The notes under the pieces are model-generated. The model saw only the letters and a list, made by a program, of their open reading frames with translations. It was not told the DNA's origin and searched no databases. Position numbers and translations under genes: made by a program. A DNA stretch of 64,000 nucleotides, from NCBI GenBank assembly GCA_029532625.1, contig JARFXM010000006.1:2418001-2482000 (forward strand), written 5' to 3'. The stretch's first letter is position 1. Each line of letters begins with the position of its first letter. Of this stretch, positions 33,665-46,494 are shown in pieces. This DNA comes from Lomentospora prolificans (lineage: Eukaryota; Ascomycota; Sordariomycetes; Microascales; Microascaceae).

Positions 33665-35587
33665 ATGTCTCTTCCCAAGGATTTCCTCTGGGGTTTCGCC
33701 ACCGCCGCGTACGTATCATTCTACCCCAGACTTTTCGTCCCTACCAGAAAATCCCCGTAGAGAGCCCTGTTGCCTCGTTCCCCTGCGTCACAGACCATCA
33801 AGCCTTCTGCACTTTCATCCCTGCTGCACATCCCACCTCTTTGGTTGATCGGGGCCCATTGGCGAATCAACCGGCCCCGCCATCCACCATTCCGCGGGCC
33901 ACTCCCAATTATTCGTTTCCAACCTGTGTACCCTTTCCAAGGACGTATGCCGCTGTCGTTCTCGCCTAAGTAGGCTGTCATTTATTGATTGCCTACATTT
34001 TGGAGCGTTGGAACATATTTGCTTGATTTGGTTGTTTGAACTGATTTTTTCTTTTTCATTTTTCTGTTTTTGTTCACCCCGTGGACGGTCCCTCCGTAGC
34101 CCCGCCTACCGCCCCGCTCTGGCTCTCCGCATTCCCGGCCCGCATTACCTAGCCCGGAGTTAGTCTTCTAGCTATAAAACTAACACGAAAGTCAATGCAG
34201 TTACCAGATCGAAGGTGCGGCTGAGAAGGACGGCCGCGGCCCCTCCATTTGGGACACCTTCTGCGCCATCCCCGGCAAGATCGCCGACGGCAGCTCCGGC
34301 GCCGTAGCCTGCGACTCCTACAACCGCACAGCTGAGGACATTGCCCTACTCAAGGACCTCGGCGTTACCGCCTACCGATTCTCCATCTCCTGGAGCCGAA
34401 TCATCCCGCTCGGTGGTCGCAACGACCCCATTAACCAGGCCGGTATTGACCACTACGTCAAGTTCGTCGATGACCTCACGGACGCCGGCATCACCCCCTT
34501 CGTCACCCTATTCCACTGGGATCTCCCCGATGGCCTCGACAAGCGCTATGGCGGTCTCTTGAACCGTGAGGAGTTCCCCCTCGACTTCGAGCACTACGCC
34601 CGCACCATGTTCAAGGCCCTCCCCAAGGTCAAGCACTGGATCACCTTCAACGAGCCCTGGTGCTCCGCCATCCTTGGCTACAACACCGGCTTCTTCGCCC
34701 CCGGTCACACCTCTGACCGCTCCAAGTCCGCCGTCGGCGACTCTGCCCGCGAGCCCTGGATCGCCGGCCACAACATGCTCGTCGCCCACGGCCGTGCCGT
34801 CAAGACCTACCGCGAGGACTTCAAGCCTACCAACGGCGGCGAGATCGGCATCACCCTCAACGGTGACGCCACCTACCCCTGGGATCCCGAGGACCCCGAG
34901 GACGTCGCCGCCTGCGACCGCAAGATCGAGTTCGCCATCTCTTGGTTTGCCGACCCCATCTACTTTGGCAAGTACCCTGACAGCATGCTCGCCCAGCTCG
35001 GCGACCGCCTCCCCACCTTTACCGACGAGGAGCGCGCTCTCGTCCAGGGCTCAAACGACTTCTACGGCATGAACCACTACACTGCCAACTACATCAAGCA
35101 CAAGACCGGTACTCCTCCCGAGGATGATTTCCTCGGCAACCTCGAGACTCTCTTTGACTCTAAGAACGGCGAGTGCATCGGTCCCGAGACCCAGTCCTTC
35201 TGGCTCCGTCCCAACCCTCAGGGCTTCCGCGACCTTCTCAACTGGCTCTCCAAGAGGTACGGATACCCCAAGATCTACGTCACGGAGAACGGTACTTCTC
35301 TGAAGGGAGAGAACGATATGGAGCGTGACCAGATCCTCGAGGACGACTTCCGCGTTGCCTACTTCGACGGTTACGTCAGGGCCATGGCTGAAGCTTCGGA
35401 GAAGGATGGCGTGAACGTTCGCGGATATCTCGCGTGGTCGCTCCTAGACAACTTTGAATGGGCAGAGGGGTACGAAACAAGATTCGGAGTTACCTACGTA
35501 GACTACGAGAACGGCCAGAAGCGTTATCCCAAGAAGAGCGCCAAGTCCTTGAAGCCTTTGTTCGATTCTTTGATAAAGACCGACTAA
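33665..35587 (+). CDS. Intracellular beta-glucosidase, glycoside hydrolase family 1
   Basis: Exons 33665..33708 and 34201..35587 encode 476 residues, the usual GH1 length. Splicing joins MSLPKDFLWGFATAA to YQIEGAAEKDGRG with no residue gained or lost. The enzyme hydrolyses beta-glucosides such as cellobiose with retention of configuration. The acid/base is E166 (TFNEPWC) and the nucleophile E377 (YVTENG). Also seen are WSRIIPLGG, FVTLFHWDLP and the aglycone-side WSLLDNFEWAEGY. No signal peptide is present, so it is likely cytosolic, acting on imported cellodextrins. The only intron is 492 nt, far longer than others in this window, with a gtacgt donor, actaac branch and aatgcag acceptor. Codon use is strongly C-ending, suggesting high expression. 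Confidence 0.95.
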
Positions 35588-38215
35588 GCGGGACTTTGGG
35601 GACTTTCAACCTTGAGGGTGGCCTTTTTGCACTTATTAAGCAGGGATATATGATTCATGAGACCAAGAAAGTAAATAACATGAGAAATGCTGGTTGTCTG
35701 AACTATCTAGAATCCGTTTTAAAGTGAAATTTTTCGGAGCCGAGCGCAATTACACGAGCCGTTGATGTGGGTGGGTGAGAGGAGTCGTGCCTTGCTTCTC
35801 CCCAACCCGGTTGCCGTTTTCGGCAATGCCGGCCTCCAGCGGCCCCACAACCCCGGACCCATGCGCATCCATGAATGTATCTGCCAGCTGCGGCTACCGC
35901 ACACGACGTGTGCCCGACAGCATCTCAAACTCGGCCACAACAGTACTCATCGGCAGCATTGCATTGAAGCTGAGAGCTCATGTTCTCTATTACCCCACCC
36001 GACTTGTATTCTTCAAGCGCCAGAAGTGCGAATCTAAACGAACAGTCGTAATTAAAACCACGGAGAACCTTGCTCTACTCTGATCACGCCTCATTGTAAA
36101 CTCTACCATGGAGGAGACAGTGAGTATTGAGGTGTCTGCTAGAATCGTATATTGATTCAAATGCGCTACCTTAATGCTTATGGCTCGCACGAGACGAGAC
36201 CTGTAGAATTACGAGCCCTTGAATCTAGGAGCCAACTCTCTCTTGGATAGCCCGGATTTCGGCCCGTACGAGTCGAAACGGCTTGAGATGCTCCGTTCAT
36301 GCCGATGAGGAGATTGGTATTCTCGGCAGCAAATCTTCAGTAAATGGGTCTGGGGTAATCAGTATGTCGTAGGTGAGGGCAATGGGCAGCTCCGTCTGAC
36401 CGTCAAGACCCTGGATTCCTGAACTCTTGTGAGTGTGCACTGTGATATATATACCGCCAAGTACGGCTTTGCCAAGACGAGTATTCATTCCTCCAGATGT
36501 ATCCGTCATTTCATCTATTGCAAGGAAGCTACCACCACTAGCTTCTCAGCCTCATCCCTAAAAGCCTTCTTCCAAAGTTACGCTCTCTCTTCTCGTTACG
36601 AACTGTGCGAGTACATGCGTCTAATACTTTTCAACGTTGGCTGTTCTTCCCGGCTTGTAGTAAGGGGCCTCTTACTAAGGGCCATCAGCGGCACGATTTC
36701 ACTGCACCAGCACTGATGGAAGTGCGCTCGCGTTCCGAATACATTCATTTGTATGAATTCGGGGAACGGCATTTGACCAACTTGCTGGCCATCTATGAGT
36801 AACTAACTACCCATTTATAGAGAAGGTGCGCACTTAATGAACCGGAAAGATGCCGCCGAGAGATACTGGCAATCAACAGCTGTGCGATTCACAAATACGC
36901 CACAGCCGAAACAATAAATGGGACCCCGAGATCCGCAGAGACCATCTTTATCTCTCCCTCTACATATCGGCCTGGCGCGCTCCATATCCATGGGCTCAGC
37001 TCTGCAGAACTGCTAGGTTTTCCTGCAATGTATGCCCCTCTTCAGCCAAGAATATTATAAAATGTTTTTCTTCACTTTTTATCTATTTAATGCCGCATGA
37101 TACTTTCTTCAGAGCGCAGTCAAGGAGTTCCCACGTATATTTACTGAATAATACTAACATTTTTCGGAGCGGAGTCCATTCGTCATTTGTTCTCTAGTCG
37201 GCGACTACTTTCTACACGGAACGAGGCATTTTATATCTCCAGGTTCAATAGAGATAGACTCTCGAGTGTAGAAATGTACGCTAAATACAAACTTCATCAC
37301 ATCAAATGCATCTCTTCACCATATAATGACTTCCATGTAAGTGATTTGATTAAGGAATCCATGACGGGCCGTACCTTCCCATTTATCCTAGTCATCTCTG
37401 TCCTGTCCCCTCAACTTCGATCCGAGCTTCTAGACGTATATAATTCCACGCCCTTTCCTGTTGATGCCAACTCTCACGGATAAGATGCGCTGGCGGGCGG
37501 TTATAGTATGCAGTGGCTGGACCGTAAGCTCCCAATATTTGACAACGTGTGTTTAAAGGAGGGGCCTGCGACACTCTCCGTACATGAAACCTCTAGTATC
37601 GTCTGTTCCTTCCGTTTCCGTCCCATGGTGACTCCTGAGTTAAATCGAGGGCCTTATGCCGCTTCGCTCTATGATCCTTATTACATATCTACTGCTTGCC
37701 TCTCCCGGGATCAGACCCCCGGTCGCACACGTCCCCGAACCTATTACCATTTTCGGCAAGACCCTGCGTTGTGGCTCGTCATCCTTCCCCATAGGCGGGA
37801 CCAATCAGAAGCTTGGCCCAGATTCCCGCTCCAGCTTCGATTTCTAATCACAAACTCAATCGCTCCTTCCGCATATTCCACCCGCATTACATCACTGTGC
37901 TGCCGCTCCTTCAAACTCGGCTTCAACCTTTGTTCGGTTCCTTGTTCCTCGCACCCTCGCCCATCGCGTCCCTCTCTTTAGCCCGCCAAACACACTCCAG
38001 TTGTCGCAGCGTGCATTATTTATTATTTAGACCAGCGTTATACCCCCGATCCCCAGATCCTCACCCGTTCCTTATCCGCAGCAATCCAATCCAGCTTCCA
38101 GCTTCATCTACCCCTCATCGAAGCTCATCTCCAAGCTCAGCCTCTAATACACTCCCTTCCCAAAAGAACAATCACAACATCCTCCCCAAAATCCATCACA
38201 CGCAGCCCCTCCAAG
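35588..38215. other. Gene-free interval between GH1 and DUF924 genes
   Basis: About 2.6 kb. The frames present (for example 36429-36716 and 37508-37981) have no recognised motif or plausible splice partners. A C/T-rich leader precedes the next ATG at 38216. Confidence 0.5.
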
Positions 38216-39088
38216 ATGGCTTTCCAACTCAACAAATCCATCTTCAACCCGACCCTCTACGCTCGCATCCGCACAATCTGGTTCCAAGACCTCCCCACAA
38301 CCGCCCAAACCGCCCCCATGTCCTTCTACCAGCGCTGGTTCGGCCTCGGCTCCCTCGCCGACCGCTCCTCCTTTGATTCCACCTGCCGCTCCCACTTCCT
38401 CGACGCTCTCAACGCCATCAACCCTTCCCACCTCCGCCTCCCGCCTCTGCCCTCGCCCCCCACCCGCGCCGTTGAGCGCGCCCTCGACGCCTCCCTCGCC
38501 CAGCCCTTCCTCGAGACCCTCTCCACCGATACCCCCGAGCTGCAGGCACGCGACGCCCTCTCGCTTGTCATCCTGCTCGACCAGATGCCCAGGAACGTCT
38601 TCCGCGAACCCGCCGAGCAGGCCCTCATCTACACTCACTACGACCGCATCGCCCGCTCCGTTGTCCACTCGCTCTTCCCGGACCCCAAGGTCGACGACGT
38701 CGAACACCAGCCCGAGGCCGTCAGGAAGACAGAGGAGGCCATCGAGCAGTCGTTTAGGCCCGACACCCACCCTAGCTTGGCCACCTCACCCGCTTACAGG
38801 ACATGGTTCTACCTCCCGCTCATGCACTCGGAGTACCTGGACGACCACACCCATTACATGAACCTTATCAACTCGTGCCGCGCCGATGTCGTCAGAGCCA
38901 GGTGTGCTGAGGATGTTCTTAAGGCCGTTGACATGTCGATCGAGTTCGAAGAGAAGCACGTCGCTATCATTAAGCGGTTTGGCCGCTACCCCTACCGCAA
39001 CGAGATCCTTGGCCGGGAGATGACCCCGGAGGAGAAGGAATACCTCGCCAACGGAGGCGATACCTTTGGCACAAGCAAGGAGGAATAA
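38216..39088 (+). CDS. DUF924 family protein
   Basis: A single uninterrupted frame of 290 residues from an ATG preceded by a C/A-rich leader. It shows the family's spaced motifs: a Trp/Phe-rich FYQRWFGLGS, SLVILLDQMPRNVFR, WFYLPLMHSEYLDDH, and the C-terminal HVAIIKRFGRYPYRNEILGR with MTPEEKEYL. DUF924 proteins are all-helical, TPR-like folds found in bacteria and eukaryotes with no established biochemical role. The N-terminus contains LYARIRTIWFQDL and no clear targeting peptide. Strong C-ending codon bias resembles that of the nearby beta-glucosidase. Confidence 0.93.
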   Translation: MAFQLNKSIFNPTLYARIRTIWFQDLPTTAQTAPMSFYQRWFGLGSLADRSSFDSTCRSHFLDALNAINPSHLRLPPLPSPPTRAVERALDASLAQPFLETLSTDTPELQARDALSLVILLDQMPRNVFREPAEQALIYTHYDRIARSVVHSLFPDPKVDDVEHQPEAVRKTEEAIEQSFRPDTHPSLATSPAYRTWFYLPLMHSEYLDDHTHYMNLINSCRADVVRARCAEDVLKAVDMSIEFEEKHVAIIKRFGRYPYRNEILGREMTPEEKEYLANGGDTFGTSKEE

Positions 39089-39426
39089 AGTTCGACACAC
39101 GAGCGCTCGTGCGAGCATATACCCATTATTTCGTCTTCACTTGCATATACAGCAATGTATTAACACCATCTATAATCTCGTTTTATATACCTATGTTATA
39201 TTCGTCCTTGGTATTTCGGTAAATATCCAATATCTCAAAAAGATGACCGTGATGCGAACCGACCCGTTTCGACCCATTTTTATAAAACCCTGGCCGCTGA
39301 ACCCCCAAGTATATGCTAAACTCCTAATCAATATTCTTGGTATATAACAAAAGGAAAAAGGACTGGAAGCTCAAGGTAGAAGGAAAGACTACCAAGGAAT
39401 GAACTGGACTCTAGATGCCCTGCGAC
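39089..39426. other. Short convergent 3' flank
   Basis: AT-rich 338-bp spacer between the DUF924 stop and the stop of the minus-strand DUF4203 gene. Probably overlapping 3' UTRs. No gene seen. Confidence 0.7.
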
Positions 39427-42400
39427 TTATTTCTCCCGAGCAGTACCCTGAAGACGGCGCATAGCCTCGCGGTGAGCGTCGAGGAGGTTGCCGCTTCTCA
39501 TCATCTGCTCAAAGGCTCTCTCGTTTCTCTCTTTTTCCCACCTCTCCGCCTCTTTTGCCTGCGCCTCTGCTTCCTTTTCCCTGAGCATCATGCTTCGCTG
39601 CATCTCGATTGTTCGTCGGACCTCGGCATCGCGAGAAAGACCAAGGCCGAAAGCATGTCCACCATTAAGGGAGGTGCTGGACGCGCCATAGATTCCGCCG
39701 AGTGCGCTTTCGCGGCCATTACTGGGGATTACGGGCGTTCCGGATCGTAGGTCCTGGGCAACGGACTGCCTAAAGTTGGCCAAAGCCGCCTCGCGCACCG
39801 CGGGAGTGGGGACTGACGAGATTCGCTGCGGTTGGTGAGAGTTGAAGTTGACTATGTCGGTGGAGACCGCTGCACCACCATAGTTTGCGCTGGACGCGCG
39901 CGGATTGACCGATGTGGACGACAATCCGAGGAGACTACTCTGTCGGATGAGTGCCCTTCGCTGACTGAGGGGGATATCGTCCTCGTCAGGAGTTATAGCG
40001 CGGGAAGGGTAGGGCGAGTAGTTGCGGATGGATCCGGCGTCGCCCTGAACCTGATCGAGGGGCATAGAATAGTCCACACCTGCTGCCTGCAGCGGATAGG
40101 GTCCGAGGGCTTTGTTGCGGATGTACGTCTCTCGCTGGCCCATGAGCGTCCCGACGTTCGCGTACGGCACGACAGCGGGAATTCCGGGCCCCGGACTGGT
40201 GGAATTGCGGCTCACGCTACGGCCTCCGTCAGGCGCGGGAGTGGCGGTAGAGGAGCGTACGTCAGGCTCCTCGGGAATAGCAGGCTGCAAAGAAGAGGAT
40301 GTTCGTCGCGGTGGCCCCTGCTCATAGGTGCTGTGGGTGGAGAGCCTCAAGTCGGATCGGGACATGGATCGCCCATAGTTGGACATGGCAGTTGCCGCGC
40401 GGATGGGTTGAGCGGGCTTTGGCGCGCCGTTTTCTGCAGTTTGCTGAAGCTCATCTACATTGACTGGTACAGCATCCTCGCCTTTGTCGGACTTATCCAA
40501 CTTGGGATATTCTTCCAGCTGGATCTCATCCGGCTCAGGTGTATCGGCTCCAGTGGAGTGCTTTACCCACTCATTGGTTCGGTACTTGAGAGCTGTGCGT
40601 GAGAGAGGCTCCGGAAGCGCGTCCTTCGTCAAGACTGCGAGCTGGGACGAGGATTTTGAAGAGATGGATTTGCCCTTTTTTGAGACACTTTCGTCATCGG
40701 GTTGGAACTCGCGAGTAGTGCCGGCCTCGCTGGCTACGTTCTTAGGCTTACTTGTCACTTCGGAGGCGGCGGCGCTTCCACTCGCCGCTTCACCCGTAGG
40801 AGTGTCGGTTGCAAGCCCGTCGCTTGCCTGTTCGGTTACGTTGTTTTCGGTAAGCTCGGCATTTATCTCAATTTCTTCGCCGACTTCGCCTCGGACGGTG
40901 CTGCGATCGTCATCCACGCTTTCGATATCAATAGTCGCCACGACCGATCCGTTATCATCCTCAGTGCGAGCTAGAGACCTGCGGTTAACCAGCTCCTCCT
41001 GGCTTCCGTGAACACCGTTTCCACCTGGATTCTTGTCGCCTCGGTGAGAGAGGCCTTGAAAGAAGCTTGCTGATCCCTGGGATAACCGTTTGACAAGCGA
41101 GCTACGCTTGCTTTGGGGGCGTTCATCATCATCAGCAAAGGTACCAGCGAGTGAAGAACGGGCGCCAGTAGTTTGTCGGTCAGCCTCCGATTCGGTAATG
41201 CTATCTTCGGTAACATGGAATGGTAGAGGAATGACATCAGGCTGGGGAGAAGTAGTCATCGACCGTGACACACGAATTGAATCGCGGTGAAATGGCGGCT
41301 GGTGGATCCGGCCTTCGTCGGGGACCCAGGCCATTTCCTCCGGGTCGCGCATGGCACCACGGTCGGGGGCGGGATACTCCTCTGGTACTACACGGACCAT
41401 CACCTTACGAGCATCGCCTTCCTCGGTAGCCATGAGTGGCGGCGGCGGTGATTTTGGCGGGACATCGGGTGCCAGGTCCACCGAAGTGCGCTCAGCCATC
41501 TCAATCCGGAGTTCCGTCTCACCCGCCGTTCGTGTAGAAGATTGGGACGAAATGGGTACCGGGCTGGCCACGTGCACCTGCTTTTCCTTTTCCAGATTAC
41601 CGGAGCCCGAGTGACTAGAGCCGATTGTCTGGCCGTCGCCATCTCCGTACACACGCTCCCAGTCCCTCCTGTCCCGGGCGTTGGCCTCTTCCACCTGCCT
41701 ACCAATTGCTTCCTCTTCGGCTTGCAGGTTGCGCTCGTCTTCGGCCTTTTCCGCCGCTTTCTTCGCTCTCCTCTGTTGAATGACGCGCCAGAGTTTGAGC
41801 TGCGAAATGATGCCGGCAATGGTGATGATGATCACGGCAGCAGCCTCGACCCTTATCCCCTTGGTCACAGGGTAGGTCTCGGCATTAAAAGGAAACAGGT
41901 TCTCGTTGAGATCCCAGACGTACGCCCAAAACTCTTTCAAGCCCGCACGGCTGAAGCAATCGATTCCGAGCACGGCGGCAGTTGCGCCACTAAAGGCTAG
42001 CAGGAAGATCTGGGCGTAGTCTCGAGTGTAGTGGCTAAAGTAGAAGCAAAACGAGCCAAGAGAAAATGCGGTTATGAAGATAACTTTGGGAAGCGTCTGG
42101 GGCAGTAGGCCGCCCGGTACTAATGTCAATAACCACATACTTACACAGAAGCCTCCAAGTATGCACCCGAGTCCTTCAGTAAGTTCCTTGAAGATGGTAG
42201 CGGCGGCCCCAAGAATTACTCCCGTGAGGACGACTGCAACGAGGTATGCGCCCTGAATCGCGTCGCTCACTGGAACGGTCATGACATAGATGATCAAGAC
42301 CGTCGTGGCAAGGTTGCCAAGGTACGTTACGGAGAAGAAAGTCTGAAGCCATGAATTCTTGATGCCGATCGTTGTATGCACGAGGCCGGAAGCTAGAAGG

Positions 42401-42811
42401 AAAACACCGGCCAGACCATAGGCTGGTGTAATCCTCGGTTGAATAGGAAGTTCGCCCTCAGGAATTGGAGCTGCCTTCTTGTCAGCGCTGCTACCCCTCG
42501 CCTTACCGGCAACACTTACCATTGTAACCATCGTCGGTTCCGGGATTATTTATTAGGGTCGGGACCAAAGTCTCGGCCGAAGTTGTGGTAGAGCTCGTGC
42601 TTTGCGTTGCCGTGGGCTCCTTATCCTCGGTGGGACCGTCCGTCGCTGTCGCCGTTGACCCGGGCGCCGCCGTCACTGTGGTTTCTGGTGCAGGTTCAGG
42701 CGAGACGTTATCTTGTCTCCGTATAAGCCCTGGCCGCCGGGCAGTTGTGAATTGAATACACAGGAAAAGACAGAATAGAAGCGCCAAACGCCGAGACCAC
42801 CTCGGCAACAT
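39427..42811 (-). CDS. DUF4203 (TMEM198-like) multi-pass membrane protein with long cytosolic tail
   Basis: Two exons, complement of 39427..42470 and 42520..42811, give 1111 residues. The 49-nt intron runs from gtaagt to aggcag with a gctgac branch. There is an N-terminal signal peptide (LALLFCLFLCIQFTTA) and a Thr/Ser-rich lumenal segment. A block of about seven membrane spans follows at residues 115-335, including YGLAGVFLLASGLVH, LIIYVMTVPVSDAI, GLGCILGGFCVSMWLL and AAAVIIITIAGIISQL. Residues beyond about 345 form a long, charged, disordered tail with coiled-coil stretches. The tail ends in a conserved-looking LLDAHREAMRRLQG motif. The fungal family is widespread but uncharacterised. The location (plasma membrane or endomembrane) is inferred. 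Confidence 0.88.
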
Positions 42812-45800
42812 TGTGTATTAGTTGTATTATGCGTTGTTCGTGGTCGGGTAGTGGTATTATCGTAGGATATGAATTAGTTTCGAGCTGGGAAAGAACACCC
42901 AAGCTTACACTCAGACCAGTGCTCAACCTCGGGCAATGGCGCAGATCGGCATGATCCCAATGCTCGCTCCCTCGAAGTCGACAAAGTGAGAATGATGTAA
43001 AGAAAAGAAGACTGAGAGGAGAGTGGGAGGTAACGAGTGTATGTATTGCGAGGATCTGCTGTCGATTTCGCAAGCTTAACCAGGATCTATGGGGGGGAGG
43101 GAAGGGAGGGCTGAGGACGCATGCACGTAGGAGCGGGTAAGTTTAAAAGAAGTAAGTCGTCGCAATTGGCGGACAGAAATACGGACTGGGCATCTCAAGT
43201 CCTCTTCACGGAAGTATTGTATTATGTCCAGCACCAGTGGGACGGACAAAGTGAAGCCTGAACCCGGGTCCCCGAGGGGATGTGACAAGCTCAGATTGCT
43301 GCTGGCTGATTTGCCCCAACCGGGGGGGGTGTGGTGATTGTTGTGGAGGAGGGGATGTATGTAATGCGTGGGGAGTGAGACAGGTTTCTTTACAGCGTCG
43401 GAAGCTGCGACAGGGGACTGAAGGGCCTGGTCGGGTCCAAGAACCAAGGGGTGGGGATAAGTATAGAAAAAAGAACTCCTAAACGGCAGAAGATGATGGA
43501 CCTGGAAGGGGAAAAAAGGCAGTGGATATGGACAAGGTCAGTCATCAAACGGGGCCTGGGTACTTTGCACATGAGTGGGAAGCTGGGCCAGCGGTTCCGT
43601 CCGGCTCCACAGGGTGAGGAAAACAAGGAAAAGTACGGACGGCGTATGAACAAGAGGATTGGCGACGATCAAACGGAGAGGCAGGACAGGACGGATCCGA
43701 GACCAGGATCTTTAGTGGCCTTAATGGAGGAGGAACGTCTGGGAGGTCGCGGGCCGATGTTCTTGGTATACTCGACTACTTCTCCCATGTATCATCAGAT
43801 GGGCGGAAGGTGCGCGCGACTTGGCAGTTTACACGACTAATAAGAAACAACTATGAATGGGCGGGAAGGAAAGACGGGGCCATACAGCCGCCGAGTCCAT
43901 CAACTGGGAAGGAATCTCCCGCAACCAGTTGTAGGATCAGGTCGAGCGGGAAAAAAGAGGACAGAAACATGATAAAACGGAGCATATGAATAGGTGCGCG
44001 CGTTAAGATCCGATTGCATCTCAGAGGCGTTGCAAAGCCGCGAGCTGAAGCTGCGCGACGTGGATCGGGGAGTGGCCAGTACATACGCCAGCATTGTTAT
44101 GCGCAGACTAATTTTCTCACTGTCAGCTTGGGCAAGATGGAATCTGACGGCTCGGCGGATTTCTCTCTCCTTTGCTGTTGGTCTTACTAGCAAAAGCAAC
44201 ATTACGGTTCGCAGACTACCCGAGGCTCACGCGATGGAGGTCCTGCGCCAGAATGGCGTTCGCCGCGTGTAGAATGATAGGGCAAGACTGCTGGCGCTGA
44301 AGTACGCGACTGGCTAGGCATGGAAGATTGTGAAGAGGTAGTAGGATATTTGATAGGCCCCGTTCGTCACTCCGTCATCATGGTAATTTCGCAGGGTAGG
44401 GTGTCTAGTTCAAGAGGAGGGGCTGGCCTTGATAGTCATATCAGGGCAGCTGGCTGGCTATACTCCAGATTACCAAGGACCCCGACTGCGCACCACTTCT
44501 CCAGTCGCTGGCGAACCGGAGCCGCGGCATAGGCAGCTGGACATCGTATACAATGGTGACCGTTGGTGGTTTCATGGCTCATCGGGGCTGAAGAAGAGGT
44601 GATAGCAAGTCATTACATTCCTCCCCACCACCAATGGCCGAAAAATCGTGCAACTATGGCTTCATCATTAACTCGAGTCCGAATAGGCTTGTCTTCGTCG
44701 GAACCTGAGGGTAGCCAGTCGACTTGGTCTGCGGGCGACGGAAAACAGGGGAAGCCCTGGTTACAAGGTCGGTGTTGGAGGTAATACAGTCGCGCAGTGT
44801 TCGTCCAAAACTTCCTGCTTCATGGTATTATTCGTGGCCCCAAATGGATGTGATTAGCAGGGATCAAGGTCGAAGAAGGCCAATGGGAATCCGTCGCTCC
44901 AAGCACACTTCACAAGCATCATCGAGTCGCCAGGCTCACTGGCCAGCACCGTGAAGCGCGACATTGTGGTGAGGCACCCGTGTCATGAACCCAGATTAGG
45001 CTTGGATCCAGCCAGACCCTTCCTCGCCCACCACCTGAAATCGGGGTTTCCTAGCGTGGATCAGGAGCCGGGGGAGGAACACCAGCCGGATGTCATGTCG
45101 CACCCTCTCCGTTACCTCTCTCGCTTCGTGGTTGTACCGAAGAATTGATAGGCGACTATCACCAGCGTATCGGAGCCTTTTTCCCCACCTCCCTCTCAAG
45201 CCGTAGATTGCATAGCAAATGCCCGACGACGGGAGTCCTGCGAGAACCCCCGACAAGACGCACCGAGATGAATATCTCTAGACATCTCCAGCGATCTTTA
45301 CCCCAACGGGTCCGTTCCAAGGCGACCGTACGGGGTCCCGCCATACCTAAATGCGAAAGAACACCGGCACTACAATTGTACTGCATACACAATCCAGGTA
45401 GCTGATGGGTCATGGACAGGGCTGTCTGGCTTCTGCAGGCTAAAATAAGTCATACAGGAAGCACCTGTACCAGTTCTGCGAGCGTGCGGTGTGGTATTGT
45501 GCTCCTTGACGGCTTGGTTACGTATTAGAAGAGGCTCTCACTCACGACACGACAGTTTCCGTTAACCGGGCTCCCTTCGATTAATCCCTTGGATATAGGG
45601 AAGATCTCGACTTGCAAAAGCACATTACATGCTGGCGTTCTTCACCCAGTCAGTTTGCACTTCGAAGAACAACCAAGGGAAAGGCCACGCTCTCTCAGCA
45701 TTGACACGTAGGAAGTGCTTGAAAATGTTGGCTGTAGCTCCCAGTTGATAGGTCAGATATTTCCTCAAACTGCAGCTTAAATTGCCTGACCATCCACCCT

Positions 45801-46467
45801 TCTTGATTTGGGGATTGAGGTGGCGTCACCACCATCGCAAGACAAGGGTCACCGCTACGCTCGAGAAGGTATGGCGCCTTTATCCAACATGTGTACCTGC
45901 GGTGCATATTTGCCCTCCCGCCCCTCCTGTTCTCCGAGAATATTCTCCTCGCCTTCAGATGGTGGCACTGGCCACCCCCAATGCCACATGTCGAACAAGG
46001 TTCGTCTTTCACAAATACCGAGCTCATGCCCAGTTTGAGGACTTGATCATCAGGAACGAGAAATTGGGTCGGATAAGGAGCCGATACTCAAACTTGCAGC
46101 GACTCCCGTGCAAGGGCTTGGTCACGCAAGCTCCATTGGCGCACCTCGCGTTCTTGTCAAGGCCCGGCGGACATCCGGCAACACACACGCATGCTGGGCG
46201 CGGTCGCAACCTTGGCAACCTCGATGGAAGGTTGAGAGGACTACTCTGTAAAAAGCAAAACCATGCGAAATATTCAAGGGCCGCTGGTGACGAACCCTGA
46301 CTGAATTAATGCTGTCCCTCATTTGTGGTCGCCAGTATCTCGCTCTTCAGGGGACTCCTAGCCCAGTGCCAGCTGACCATCCGAAACGTACTGAAGAGCC
46401 TCGGTTGCTGGTCCAATACTAGTTTCGTCCACAGACAGTCTCGAGAGTAGGGTCGCGCTCTTCGTCA

Positions 46468-46494
46468 CTCGTCAGATGCGTTCGATCTGACGAG
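46468..46494. repeat. Perfect inverted repeat, 10-bp arms with 7-nt loop
   Basis: CTCGTCAGAT and its exact reverse complement ATCTGACGAG flank GCGTTCG. Directly readable. No gene is adjacent, so its role is unknown. Confidence 0.8.

Noticed and set aside
34508..35072. Frames overlapping the beta-glucosidase on both strands
   Set aside because: They arise from the strong C-ending codon bias of the GH1 gene.
38144..38861. Frames on both strands overlapping the DUF924 gene
   Set aside because: Shadows caused by high GC3. Only the 290-residue frame has family motifs.
45695..46027. Minus-strand 110-codon frame with Cys/His residues
   Set aside because: Cysteine spacing (CSTCGIGGGQCHH) fits no zinc-finger pattern I know and there is no supporting context.
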